Shown piece after piece: positions 1 through 8,428 of a DNA stretch of 37,328 nt; positions within the stretch are counted from its first letter, which is position 1; each line of letters starts with the position of its first letter. The notes under the pieces were generated by a model that was given only the letters and a program-made list of their open reading frames with translations, was not told the DNA's origin and searched no databases. Source of the stretch: Planctomycetota bacterium (GTDB lineage Bacteria > Planctomycetota > GCA-002687715); the NCBI GenBank assembly GCA_002683135.1, contig NYSS01000011.1:3947-41274 (forward strand), written 5' to 3'. The position numbers were made by a program, and so were the translations under genes.

Positions 1-2
1 TC

Positions 3-851
3 CCCGTCACCCTGGCCCTATGCCTGACGGGTTGCGGGGGGCTGACGCCAATCGAGACCTCGTTCAACAGAGCGGTCTATCTCTACTCCGCGGAGCGGTA
101 CGAGGAGGCCGCGGCTGAGTACCGTCTGGCGCTGGAGGATGACGAGGAAGACCTGCGGGCCCTCTACAACTACGGGCTCACTCTCGAGCACCTGGGGCGC
201 CGGGAGGAGGCCCAGGCGCAATACGAGCGGGTCCTCTCGACGGAGCCCAACCACCCCAGGGCGAGCGTCACCCTCGCCGCCATCGAATGGGAATCGGGTG
301 ATGCAAATGCAGCGGAGGGGCGCCTTCGCTCGCTCATCGAGCACGACGCCTCGAACCTGTTCGCTTACGCGACGCTGGCGGCGAACCTGGTTCGGGCCGG
401 TCGGCTGGAGGAGTCGGTGGCCGTTATCGAGAAGGGGTTGGGGGAGGACGGGACCAGCGCTGACCTGAACGCCCTCCTCGGGGACGTGAATTTGCTGCAG
501 GGGGATTACGTCGCGGCTGACGCTGCGTACGAGAGCGCTTTGAAGCGCGCCGAGGAAGATCTCCACGCGCTGGTCGGTCGCGGCCAGGTCGCGTTTCTGA
601 CCCAGCGCTGGACGGAGGCGCGCTCATGGATGCAGCGTGCGCTGCACGTGCATCCCCGGATCTGGCGCGCACATGTGACGATGGCGAGGGTGGCCGAGAT
701 ACAGGATCGGTTCGAAGACGCGGCCTGGCATTGGTGGCAGGCTCGTGATCTTGCCCACACCAAGGTCGGACCTTTCCACAACGAGGTCATCGACTACAAC
801 GAGCAGCTTCGCCGGGTCTATAGGCGCCTGTTGGAAAAAGCCGGGGGGTAG
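3..851 (+). CDS. TPR-repeat lipoprotein (5' truncated)
   Basis: The reading frame is open from the window edge, so the start codon lies outside. The first visible residues (ending LCLTGC) look like the end of a lipoprotein signal peptide, with the lipobox cysteine about 11 residues in. This predicts a lipid-anchored envelope protein. The rest is about seven degenerate 34-residue tetratricopeptide repeats, for example around YNYGLTLEHLGRREEA, LLGDVNLLQGDYVAADAAY and VTMARVAEIQDRFEDAA. Such repeats form a helical scaffold for protein contacts. No catalytic domain is visible. The frame ends at a TAG 31 bases before the next gene, so it may be co-transcribed with the genes downstream. The partner and exact role cannot be told from sequence. 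Confidence 0.85.
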   Translation, partial: PVTLALCLTGCGGLTPIETSFNRAVYLYSAERYEEAAAEYRLALEDDEEDLRALYNYGLTLEHLGRREEAQAQYERVLSTEPNHPRASVTLAAIEWESGDANAAEGRLRSLIEHDASNLFAYATLAANLVRAGRLEESVAVIEKGLGEDGTSADLNALLGDVNLLQGDYVAADAAYESALKRAEEDLHALVGRGQVAFLTQRWTEARSWMQRALHVHPRIWRAHVTMARVAEIQDRFEDAAWHWWQARDLAHTKVGPFHNEVIDYNEQLRRVYRRLLEKAGG

Positions 852-882
852 TCCTCTACGGCCCCATTGGTAATCTTCCTGC

Positions 883-2094
883 ATGAGCCTGAGAGAGAGC
901 GACGAGGAGGCCTTCGCGCTTCTACAGCGTGAGACCGAGTACCGGGGCCAGGTCATCGATCTTGTCCCGAGTGATAACCACCCGAGCGTCTCGGTACGCG
1001 AGGCGGAGCGCTATCCGCTCTTCTATAGTGAGAACGACGGGCGCAACTACTACTACCCGGCCTGCGAGACCGTCGCTGAGGTGGAACAGCTCGCTCGCGA
1101 GCGGGCTCTGGCCTGCTTTCCCGGCGCCGAGGACGTCAACGTCAAGCCTACCGATGGGACGCGCGCCAATGAGGCGACCTACCGTGCGCTCCTGAAGGAC
1201 GGGGACACCATCCTGTCGCTGGGGCTGGCTGAGGGGGGACATCTCTCCCACGGCCTCAAGTGGAACTACTCCGGGCAGCTGTACCGCATCGTCCACTACG
1301 GGCTGACTCCGACCGGTCTGCTCGACATGGACCAGGTGCGGGAGCTCGCCCTCGAGCACCGACCGCAGATGATCATCGCGGGTGGTAGCTCATGCCCGTT
1401 CCAGTTCGACTTCGAGGCGTTCGCTGACATCGCGAAGGAATGTGGAGCGCTCCTTCACTCGGACATTTCTCACTTTGCAGGGCTCGTCGTGTCCGGGCAT
1501 CACCCGTCACCGTTTCCGCATTCGGACTCGGTGATGACGACGCTGCAGAAGACGCTTCGTGGTGCGAAGGGCGCCGTGGCCTTCTGCCGCCACGCCCACG
1601 CGAAGGCCCTGAACCGGGCCGTATTCCCGGGCGTGATGGCGCACGCGACGGGCGCCCAGCTCCTCGCGAAGGCGATCTGTTTCGGGGAGGTGGGGCAGCC
1701 GTCGTTCAAGGCGTTGATGGAGCGCGTTGTGCGCAACGCACAGCGCCTTGCTGGGGCCCTGGCGGATCGAGGCTACGCGCTCGTCAGCGGCGGCACCCAG
1801 ACGCACTTGATGATCGTCGACGTCCGCAGCAAGGGCCTCACCGGTAAGGACGCGGAGAGGCGCTTGCAAGCCGGCGGGATCCTCGCGAACAAGCAGCTCA
1901 TCCCCGCGGATCCGGAGAAGCCGACGGTCTGTTCCGGCATTCGTCTTGGCACGCCTTGCAGCGCTTCGCGCGGCATGGGCGAGCCGGAGATGGATCAGAT
2001 CGCAGGCCTCATCGACCGCCTCATCGGCGGCGAGGATCCCGCTGGCGTGCGGGCAGAGGTCGCCGAGTTGGCGGACTCGTTCCCGCTGCCATAG
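883..2094 (+). CDS. Divergent serine hydroxymethyltransferase-like PLP enzyme
   Basis: This 403-residue protein aligns along its length with serine hydroxymethyltransferase, the PLP fold-type I enzyme that interconverts serine and glycine using tetrahydrofolate. Visible SHMT marks are GGHLSHG, the PLP-binding Asp in HSDISH, the Schiff-base lysine K223 in TTLQKTLRG, SGIRLGTP with the substrate-carboxylate Arg, and KGLTGKDAE. The catalytic-acid glutamate (E50 in YSEN) and nearby tyrosines are kept. Several near-invariant positions differ: LIASEN is LVPSDN, the His before the lysine is Gln222, and RYYGG is NYYYPA. It is therefore an outlying SHMT or a paralog with altered substrate. It heads a run with the propeller (9-base gap) and the phosphatidyltransferase. 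Whether it is the cell's only glyA cannot be judged here. Confidence 0.85.
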   Translation: MSLRESDEEAFALLQRETEYRGQVIDLVPSDNHPSVSVREAERYPLFYSENDGRNYYYPACETVAEVEQLARERALACFPGAEDVNVKPTDGTRANEATYRALLKDGDTILSLGLAEGGHLSHGLKWNYSGQLYRIVHYGLTPTGLLDMDQVRELALEHRPQMIIAGGSSCPFQFDFEAFADIAKECGALLHSDISHFAGLVVSGHHPSPFPHSDSVMTTLQKTLRGAKGAVAFCRHAHAKALNRAVFPGVMAHATGAQLLAKAICFGEVGQPSFKALMERVVRNAQRLAGALADRGYALVSGGTQTHLMIVDVRSKGLTGKDAERRLQAGGILANKQLIPADPEKPTVCSGIRLGTPCSASRGMGEPEMDQIAGLIDRLIGGEDPAGVRAEVAELADSFPLP

Positions 2095-2103
2095 GACGGC
2101 CGG

Positions 2104-2943
2104 ATGATCTACGCCTGGGTCGCAGCCGCGTTCGTCCTCTTCGCGCTCCCCTTTGTCTTTCGAGGCGACATGAAGCGGGGTCTCTCACGGGTGGCCAAGG
2201 ATCGGCGGGCTGTCTTGCGATGGGAGGACCTGGGGCCGGTGCCGCTGAGGGAGAAGCGGTATACGCCGCAGGGCATGACCTGGGTCGATGGCCGAATCGT
2301 GTTCGCTAACTGCTGGCGCAACACCCGATCCCGGGTCTACCGGATCGATCCCGACGGGATGCAGATTGAGGCATGGTTCGACATGCCGTCGGAGGCCGTC
2401 CACACGAGCGGATTGGCCTATGACGGGGTGGACCTCTGGGCTGTCGATTTCAAATCGAACCGCTGCTACCAGATCGCTCTGGACGCTTCGTATCGACAGC
2501 AGCGCGCCGAAGTCCTGGCCTCATTCCCTACTGGTCTCGGTGGCACGAGCGCCTGTTGTTTCGTCCCCGTGAATGGCGAGACGCTCCTCGCGATCTCGGA
2601 TTTCCGACGGACCTGCCGTACCTTCTTGGTGCGGCATGAGGCAGCGATGGCCGCCGGAGAGATGGCGCAGCATGTCGTCGCCAGCTACCGAAACGGCGGC
2701 TTCTCCCAGGGCCTCGAGTGGGACGGGCGTTATCTCTACGAGTCTGAAAATCGTCTCGGAGTGGATGTCCTGAACGAGCTCGATCTCGACCTGCTTCTGG
2801 AGACGGGTGACGCTGGGCGGGCTACGCGTCGTCAGTTCGCGGCGCCCCATCGTGGCGTCGAGGACCTGGCGTGGGATGGCCACACGATGTACACGTCGGA
2901 CGAGGTGTCATTCAGTTTCTACCGAACGGAGATGCCCGTATGA
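2104..2943 (+). CDS. Membrane-anchored beta-propeller-like protein
   Basis: The protein has 279 residues. Residues 3-19 form an N-terminal membrane anchor or uncleaved signal, followed by a basic stretch (GDMKRG), so the bulk is probably outside the cytoplasmic membrane. The remainder carries repeated blade-like segments such as QGMTWVDGRIVFAN, SGLAYDGVDLWAVD, QGLEWDGRYLYESEN and EDLAWDGHTMYTSDE. These resemble six-bladed propellers of the NHL/SMP-30 or glutamine-cyclotransferase-like type. No enzyme-specific residues were recognised. It starts 9 bases after the SHMT-like gene and its TGA overlaps the ATG of the phosphatidyltransferase (ATGA), so the three are very likely one transcript with coupled translation. 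The function is unknown. Confidence 0.75.
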   Translation: MIYAWVAAAFVLFALPFVFRGDMKRGLSRVAKDRRAVLRWEDLGPVPLREKRYTPQGMTWVDGRIVFANCWRNTRSRVYRIDPDGMQIEAWFDMPSEAVHTSGLAYDGVDLWAVDFKSNRCYQIALDASYRQQRAEVLASFPTGLGGTSACCFVPVNGETLLAISDFRRTCRTFLVRHEAAMAAGEMAQHVVASYRNGGFSQGLEWDGRYLYESENRLGVDVLNELDLDLLLETGDAGRATRRQFAAPHRGVEDLAWDGHTMYTSDEVSFSFYRTEMPV

Positions 2944-3485
2944 GCTCGCGTCCGTTTCTCCTCGCGCAGGGCTTGAGCGCGATACGCATCCCACTCGCGA
3001 TCGGCGCGTGCTACGGCACCATCGAGGGTTGGTGGTGGACCGCCCTCGCGCTGATGCTGCTCTCGGAGTTCTCGGACATCGCCGACGGGCTGGTGGCGCG
3101 TCGGTTCGGGGTGCAATCGGCGTTCGGCGCCGTTTTCGATCCGTACTGCGACTCGATCAGCCGACTGATCATCTTCTTTGGCCTCGTCGGCGCAGGGCTG
3201 ATGCCGGGGTGGCTGGTGCTCGTGATGGCGGTGCGGGATGTTTCCGTCGCCTACATCCGGCTCGGTCGGGAGCGGGCTGGCCTCGATTGCTCGGCCCGCA
3301 TTAGCGGCAAGCTCAAGGCGGTTGTCCAGGGTGGGGCGGCGGTATTGCTCGTCGGTTTCTCGGCCGTAGACGTGACGCTGCCCTGGCTCCAGCCCCTGGC
3401 GCTTTGGACCGTCCTGGCGGTGACCGTGTGGTCCTTGGTTGATTACACGATGGGCTTGGTGAACGGGTTGAGGGAGCAGCGTTAG
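2940..3485 (+). CDS. CDP-alcohol phosphatidyltransferase family membrane protein
   Basis: This 181-residue integral membrane protein carries the complete CDP-alcohol phosphotransferase signature D-x2-D-G-x2-A-R-x8-G-x3-D-x3-D, with the four metal-binding aspartates at 46, 49, 67 and 71. Enzymes of this family transfer a phosphatidyl group from CDP-diacylglycerol to an alcohol (glycerol phosphate, serine, inositol and others), or an alcohol phosphate the other way. Several hydrophobic helices flank the motif. The ATG at 2940 overlaps the previous stop (ATGA). The frame stays open 23 codons further upstream, but this start is best because it gives coupling and begins just before the first helix. 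The alcohol acceptor cannot be assigned. The adjacent serine-metabolising enzyme makes a serine-linked headgroup a possibility, not more. Confidence 0.88.
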   Translation: MSSRPFLLAQGLSAIRIPLAIGACYGTIEGWWWTALALMLLSEFSDIADGLVARRFGVQSAFGAVFDPYCDSISRLIIFFGLVGAGLMPGWLVLVMAVRDVSVAYIRLGRERAGLDCSARISGKLKAVVQGGAAVLLVGFSAVDVTLPWLQPLALWTVLAVTVWSLVDYTMGLVNGLREQR

Positions 3486-3501
3486 GTCGCTCCTCGGCCG
3501 G

Positions 3502-4572
3502 CTATTTGAGCAGCGGACGCAGCGCGCGGTAGAGGCAGTTCAGGAGGCTTTCCAGCGCCCGCCGGATCGCCGCCGTCGGTCCCGTCGCGTTCATGACACC
3601 TGGGTGCAGGGGCAGCGCTCCGTCCTGCATGATGGTGGCGTCGTTCACGATGCGCTGTCCTTGAATCCTCGCGCGTTTGCGGAGCGTCCGCCCGAGATGG
3701 GTGAGGTTCCATCGCAGCCCCTGAAAGTACGCCTCGGTCCATCCTCTGGTCGCGACGAATGCGAGCTGGGCGATCTCGTGGAGAATCCACACCGGCGCGA
3801 GCACGAGCATGGTGCGCCCCTGAATGTTGCGGAGCGCGAACAAGTGGCGGTTCTTGGCCGTGAGGTAGGCGCGCCGGTTCGGGTAGGCGTGTCCCTTGCG
3901 GAAGCTGAGGTCCGCGGTCCCGCCGAGGTGATCTATGCGAGCGGCGGGAACCGATGAGAGGGGGCCACCGAGGATGCGCATGCGGGTCCCGAAGTCGTGG
4001 TCTTCGTAGTAGAAGAAGAAGTCTTCTTCGAAGCCGGTGACGGACAGGGCGACGTCCCGCCGGAACATCATGGCCGTACCCATGAGGCTCTGGACGGGCT
4101 CAGGGTCCAGGGGCGCGGCGTCCAACGGGACATGCCCGTTCAGTAACCACATCTGCCCGGTGAAGTGGGTTCGCGCGCCGTCGCAGTGCACGAGGGGCGG
4201 GTCGCCACGCAGGATGATGCGCGGCATGACGCCGACGAGCTCAGGGCGGTCCTGGAGCATCTCCACCATCGGCACGATCGCGTCTTCGAACGGGTGCCCG
4301 TCGTTATCGAGCAGGAGGACGAGGTCGCCGGTAGCCGCGCGGATGCCAGCGTTGCGCGTGGGGGAGGGCCCACGGTTGGCGTCACTGGTGACCATCTGCA
4401 CATCGGGGTAGCGGTGCCTCAGGAGCAGCCGACTGCCGTCTCGGGACGCGTCATCCGAGACGATGACCTCGTGGAACGGATAGCCCGTTGCTCGAAGCGA
4501 CCGCATCATCTGAGGGAGGTACTGCTCACCATCGAAGTTGGTGATGACGACGGAGACGGTAGCCATGGTCAC
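3502..4572 (-). CDS. Family 2 glycosyltransferase (GT-A)
   Basis: The protein has 356 residues with a GT-A nucleotide-sugar fold. It opens with VSVVITNFDGEQYL, has SDDASRDGS around residue 39-47, the RNAGIRAATGD segment, and the metal-binding DxD motif as DND at 89-91. The acceptor-side ED motif sits in FFYYEDHDFG near residue 195. The layout resembles rhamnosyltransferase/WbbL-type GT2 enzymes that build cell-surface polysaccharide. A moderately hydrophobic C-terminal segment may touch the membrane. The likely start is GTG at 4572, overlapping the TGA of the upstream GT4 gene by 4 bases; an in-frame ATG two codons later is the alternative. The two genes should be translated together. Sugar donor and acceptor cannot be read from sequence. 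Confidence 0.88.
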   Translation of the reverse strand: MTMATVSVVITNFDGEQYLPQMMRSLRATGYPFHEVIVSDDASRDGSRLLLRHRYPDVQMVTSDANRGPSPTRNAGIRAATGDLVLLLDNDGHPFEDAIVPMVEMLQDRPELVGVMPRIILRGDPPLVHCDGARTHFTGQMWLLNGHVPLDAAPLDPEPVQSLMGTAMMFRRDVALSVTGFEEDFFFYYEDHDFGTRMRILGGPLSSVPAARIDHLGGTADLSFRKGHAYPNRRAYLTAKNRHLFALRNIQGRTMLVLAPVWILHEIAQLAFVATRGWTEAYFQGLRWNLTHLGRTLRKRARIQGQRIVNDATIMQDGALPLHPGVMNATGPTAAIRRALESLLNCLYRALRPLLK

Positions 4573-5828
4573 GCCCGCGCGTTCGCGTAGTGGGGCCGAC
4601 CGGTCAACTCGAGAGAATCGTAGAGACGTCCGATGCGCCCGACCATGGCGTCGAGATCGAAGCGGTTGGCGGTCCGGTGCGCGCCGCTGGCGATGGTCGC
4701 GGAGAGCCCCGTGTCGGACAGGCAGTTGAGGATGCCACGGGCGAAGGCGGCCTCGTCACCGTCAGGCACGACGTATCCGTTCTCGAGGTGGTTCAGGACC
4801 TCCCCGCTGCCGCCCTCGAAGGCAACGATCGCTTTGCCTGCGGCCATGTAGTTGAGGAGCTTGAGTGGGAACCCGACGCAGTTGTCTCGAGGGAGCACGA
4901 CGACATCTGCGGCAGCCAGGAAAGTGCGCACCTCGTCGAAGGGACGTTCACCCGCGAAGGTCACGCGGTCAACGATGCCCAGTTTGTCCACCATGCGCTG
5001 ATAGCCGGGGGTGGGCCGGCCGACGATGATCAACCTGCTCTTCTTGCTCTCCTGCGTCACGATCGTGAAGGATCGCAGCAGGTGGTCGACTCCCTGGAAT
5101 GGGGCGAGGTTGCCGGTGTACACGACGGTGGGTTCGTCGGTGAGCCCGAGGGCCGCTCGAGCTTCCTCCGTGGGAATCGTGGGGAACTCGCCTGCGTTCA
5201 CACCCATCGGGATCACCGTGATCTTGGAAGATGGGACGCCCGTGTGGGCGATAAACTCGCCGAGTCGATCGGACACCGTGACGACGTGGTCCGACCAGCG
5301 GGGGATGCCCGAGTCGAGGATATCGGCCGCGAGCTTCTTCAGCACCGTCGGTACACGGAAGCTGTAGTCTAGGAGCTCGTCCTTGAGAGACGTGTGCGCG
5401 TCGTAGATGACCTGGACGCTCCCGATCAATCGCTTCACCGCGAGCGCGCACAAGGCACCCTCGAAGTGGTGGGCGTGGATGATCCGAATCCCGTGCTTGC
5501 GCACGACCGCCAGAAGACGGGCGACCAGGAGCGGGTCAAGCAGCAGGAGCTTGGCGTAATTCGGGCCGGCGCTGAAGTCCTGGTAGAAGCGTAGGGGACG
5601 GGTCCGGTGGACCGTCATCCCCGGGAGCGGCCGCTCGGTTCCGATGTGGTAGGTGACCACGTGAACGTCGTAGCCCAGGTCGACCAGCGCCTCGCCCATT
5701 TGCTGGACCCGGATCGGGGTTCCCCGATTCGCGGGGAACGGACAGGCGGCGACCATGGCTACGGGAAGCCGTCCCCCAAGCGTGAGGATCTGCCGGTGGC
5801 GGCACTCTTCTTCCTTTGTGTCATGCAT
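4569..5828 (-). CDS. Family 4 glycosyltransferase (GT-B)
   Basis: The protein has 419 residues with a two-domain GT-B fold. The N-terminal half contains ACPFPANRGTPIRVQQMGEAL, the acceptor-side glycine-rich region of GT4 enzymes, and HAHHFEGAL. The C-terminal half begins near VVYTGNLAPFQGVDHLLRS and contains the donor-site region FPLKLLNYMAAGKAIVAF and GGSGEVL. In typical GT4 enzymes this donor site carries an E-x7-E motif; here the two positions are Val and Asn, an unusual loss. It is first in a two-gene operon with the GT2 downstream (4-base overlap) and is divergent from a third glycosyltransferase across 53 bases. A role in polysaccharide or glycoconjugate assembly is inferred. Confidence 0.87.
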   Translation of the reverse strand: MHDTKEEECRHRQILTLGGRLPVAMVAACPFPANRGTPIRVQQMGEALVDLGYDVHVVTYHIGTERPLPGMTVHRTRPLRFYQDFSAGPNYAKLLLLDPLLVARLLAVVRKHGIRIIHAHHFEGALCALAVKRLIGSVQVIYDAHTSLKDELLDYSFRVPTVLKKLAADILDSGIPRWSDHVVTVSDRLGEFIAHTGVPSSKITVIPMGVNAGEFPTIPTEEARAALGLTDEPTVVYTGNLAPFQGVDHLLRSFTIVTQESKKSRLIIVGRPTPGYQRMVDKLGIVDRVTFAGERPFDEVRTFLAAADVVVLPRDNCVGFPLKLLNYMAAGKAIVAFEGGSGEVLNHLENGYVVPDGDEAAFARGILNCLSDTGLSATIASGAHRTANRFDLDAMVGRIGRLYDSLELTGRPHYANARA

Positions 5829-5881
5829 AGGAAGACAACGCTCCCCCCTCGTGATGATAGGCTCTTGCCGGGGATACGTCG

Positions 5882-6808
5882 ATGATCGGGCGGGAAGTGG
5901 ACGCGACCATAATCGTCCCGTGTTACCGGGCGGAACCGACCCTGCGAGCGTGCCTCACGGCGCTGGCAGCGCAGGAGGGTGTCTCGGCATACGAGGTTAT
6001 CGTTGTCGAGAATGGTTCCGACGACGGGAGCTTGGCGATAGCTGAAGCGGCCGCGGAGGCGCATCCTGGCGTCGTCCGCGTCATCCATGAGCCGCGACCG
6101 GGTGCGTATGCGGCGCGCAATCGAGGGCTCAGCGTCGCCCTCGGCGTGTTCGTTCTCTTTACCGATGCCGACTGCCGCCCGTCTCCGGGTTGGCTCGCTC
6201 GCATGCTCGAGGAGTTGCGTGACGCGACCGTGCTCATGGTCGGCGGCGAGGTCCTGGCCGACTCTGGCCAGGAGTCCCTGGTCGCCCGCTATTCAGCGCG
6301 CGAGAACGTCCTCTCTCAGGCGCACACGCTCCGCCATCCGCGAGGCCCGTTCCTCCAGACCGCCAACCTCGGGGTGCGGCTGGTTGACGCTCGAGCGGTG
6401 GGTTTCGACGATGCGCTTTATTCGGGGGGCGACGCGGACTTCTGCTGGCGGCTGAGGGAGCATCGTCCCCACGGCGCACTCAGGCTTGTCGGCGGGGCCG
6501 TCGTCTATCACGCCCACCGTGAGACGCTGCGGGATCTGTATCGTCAATACCGGCGATATGGGCAGTCGGATGTCCTGCTCGCGAAGAAGCACGGCGTCTC
6601 CCTGCCGCACACCGTCGTGAAGCTGATCGTGGATCTGCTCCGGGTGCTTCTCGCCCCGGTCCTCGTGGTACTGCGGATCCCGTTCGCGCTGGTGGTGGGC
6701 GACCCGGTCATAGCGCTCTCGCCGCTGCTGCGCGCGGTTCGGGTTCTCGGGCGTCGCTGGGGGCAGCTGCAGGCGATTTTTGCTCGGCGCAGCCTCCACC
6801 GAGCATAG
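5882..6808 (+). CDS. Family 2 glycosyltransferase
   Basis: The protein has 308 residues. The GT-A domain starts at VDATIIVPCYRAEPTLRACL, continues with VENGSDDGS and ARNRGLSVALG, and has the DxD motif as DAD in FTDADCRPSPGW. GGDADFCWRL probably supplies the catalytic acidic residues. The last 80 residues include strongly hydrophobic segments (VVKLIVDLLRVLLAPVLVVL and neighbours), so the enzyme is probably membrane-associated on the cytoplasmic side. It is transcribed divergently from the GT4/GT2 pair, with only 53 bases between the starts, and likely shares their pathway. Homologous GT2 proteins act in exopolysaccharide and glycolipid synthesis. The donor sugar is unknown. Confidence 0.87.
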   Translation: MIGREVDATIIVPCYRAEPTLRACLTALAAQEGVSAYEVIVVENGSDDGSLAIAEAAAEAHPGVVRVIHEPRPGAYAARNRGLSVALGVFVLFTDADCRPSPGWLARMLEELRDATVLMVGGEVLADSGQESLVARYSARENVLSQAHTLRHPRGPFLQTANLGVRLVDARAVGFDDALYSGGDADFCWRLREHRPHGALRLVGGAVVYHAHRETLRDLYRQYRRYGQSDVLLAKKHGVSLPHTVVKLIVDLLRVLLAPVLVVLRIPFALVVGDPVIALSPLLRAVRVLGRRWGQLQAIFARRSLHRA

Positions 6809-6842
6809 GCGCGCAGCGTGGCTGTGCGTCTTGCGGCGGCCG

Positions 6843-8252
6843 TCAGTCCCGCGAGAAGTCGATCCCGATCTTCGCGGCTTTGTAGGCCTCGCTGAAGACC
6901 TGCGTTGCGAGGACGCGCCGCAGGTCGCTTTGGACCGAGGGGTCCTCTAGTGGCGGTGCGGGGTCCTTGCGGATGAGTTTCACTAGATGCCAGCCGGAGC
7001 GGGTGCGCACGGGCTTCGAGATCTCGCCGATCTTGAGCGTCTCGGCGCACGCGACGATGGACTCCTCAAAGATGCTACGTCCCGGGGTGAATGTGGGCAG
7101 GCGACCGCCCTTGCTCTTGGTCGCCTTGTCTTTGCTCCAGATACGCGCGAGCTGGTCGAACTTGACGCCCTTGTCTAGCTCGAGGAGGACGTGCTCCGCG
7201 CGGGCCCTCGCTACCTCGAAGCTCGGGATGCCGGTCTTCTGCCGGATCTCGATATCGGTCGCCTCAATGAGGATGTGGGCGCAGGACAGCTGAGGTCCGA
7301 AGCGCCGGATGTGCCGGGTGTAGGCGTCTTTTAGCTGGGTGGGGGTGAACCAGGTGCGTGCGATGATCCCGAGCGCTGTGTTGACCCGAAAGCCGAGGGA
7401 GGAACGCAGGGTCGCAGGGTCGAGGCCGGTCTGCTGTTTGACGATCTCCTCGTAGGGGACCCCCTTGTAGCGCGGGTCCGAGTTGAACTTCTTCTTGCGG
7501 TAGGCCCACTCCTGCAGGAGGTCGGCTTCGGTGATCTGCAGCTGACGCGTGGCGAGTAATCGTACGATCAGCTTCTCTTGGAGGATGTCCTCTATCGTCT
7601 TCGCGATCTCCTTGTCATCGAGTTTAACGAGGAGATCCTGAGCGAACGCTTGCGCGGTGATGCGGTGTCCGTCGACCGTCGCGACGACGCCCCTCGGAAG
7701 TCGGTTAGGAGGGATGACGATCTTGGCGCTCTTGCGCTGATCGCTTAGCCATGCGGTCCGGTGTAGGTTCGGGATGGGCTTGCCCGCCGGGAGGCGGCCC
7801 CCTGCCCGCACGAGCTTGTCCAGCGCAGCGACTCTTCGGATCTTCTTGCGAAACAGGTCCATGGGGACGCCGTTCCTCTTCAACTCCTCGTCCAAATCTT
7901 GCTTGCGGGCTTTGAGGGCGGCCCTGACGGAGTCGATTTGGGCTTGTACATCTTCGTCGCTGACGGAGATCCCTTGCTCGTTCATGGCCCGGACGATGAG
8001 GTGCTCGTCGATCAGAGCCTCGACTACGGTCAAGCCCATGCCCGCGGGACGTGTCTGCTGCTGGGCTAATTCGCTGAAGAACTCTGCGTTGGTGACCGGG
8101 ACGCCGTCGATGATCGCGATGGAACCGGAAGGGACATGTTCCCCCTGCCGGAGCACGTTCTTCTCGGTGTCCGCGTCCCTCTGTGCGATCGCGGAGCCGC
8201 AGATCGCGAGCAGAATGCTGATGGTGGGGGCGAGGCATCGAGTGGACATCAT
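6843..8252 (-). CDS. Secreted SurA/PpiC-type peptidyl-prolyl isomerase
   Basis: The protein has 469 residues with a signal peptide (hydrophobic 6-22, likely cleavage after AIA near 23). Two similar N-terminal chaperone segments follow, beginning IIDGVPVTNAEFFSEL (near 48) and TVDGHRITAQAFAQDL (near 191), each followed by a helix with LI(D/Q)E.LIVR. One parvulin rotamase domain lies about 320-425 (LSCAHILIEA, GGRLPTFTPG, FEESI, TRSGWHLVKL). It should fold or escort proteins outside the cytoplasmic membrane, like SurA or PrsA. SurA of E. coli has two rotamase domains and one N-domain; this protein has the reverse ratio. Start is either of two adjacent ATGs (8252 or 8249). It is divergent from the gene at 8429 across 176 bases that must hold both promoters. 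Confidence 0.88.
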   Translation of the reverse strand: MMSTRCLAPTISILLAICGSAIAQRDADTEKNVLRQGEHVPSGSIAIIDGVPVTNAEFFSELAQQQTRPAGMGLTVVEALIDEHLIVRAMNEQGISVSDEDVQAQIDSVRAALKARKQDLDEELKRNGVPMDLFRKKIRRVAALDKLVRAGGRLPAGKPIPNLHRTAWLSDQRKSAKIVIPPNRLPRGVVATVDGHRITAQAFAQDLLVKLDDKEIAKTIEDILQEKLIVRLLATRQLQITEADLLQEWAYRKKKFNSDPRYKGVPYEEIVKQQTGLDPATLRSSLGFRVNTALGIIARTWFTPTQLKDAYTRHIRRFGPQLSCAHILIEATDIEIRQKTGIPSFEVARARAEHVLLELDKGVKFDQLARIWSKDKATKSKGGRLPTFTPGRSIFEESIVACAETLKIGEISKPVRTRSGWHLVKLIRKDPAPPLEDPSVQSDLRRVLATQVFSEAYKAAKIGIDFSRD

Positions 8253-8428
8253 GAGTGGACTCCCGTGGGGGCTGCCCCGCGTTGGACGATCGGTGAAGGC
8301 CCGTTCGTCCGGCAGGAACGGGGAACCCTATCGGTCAGGGGGTGGATCTTCATGGGGGGGGTGCCGAAATGTTTCCAGATCGCCGACTTATCCGGTCGAT
8401 GATCTCTGCGAGACGGAGACGTAACCCT

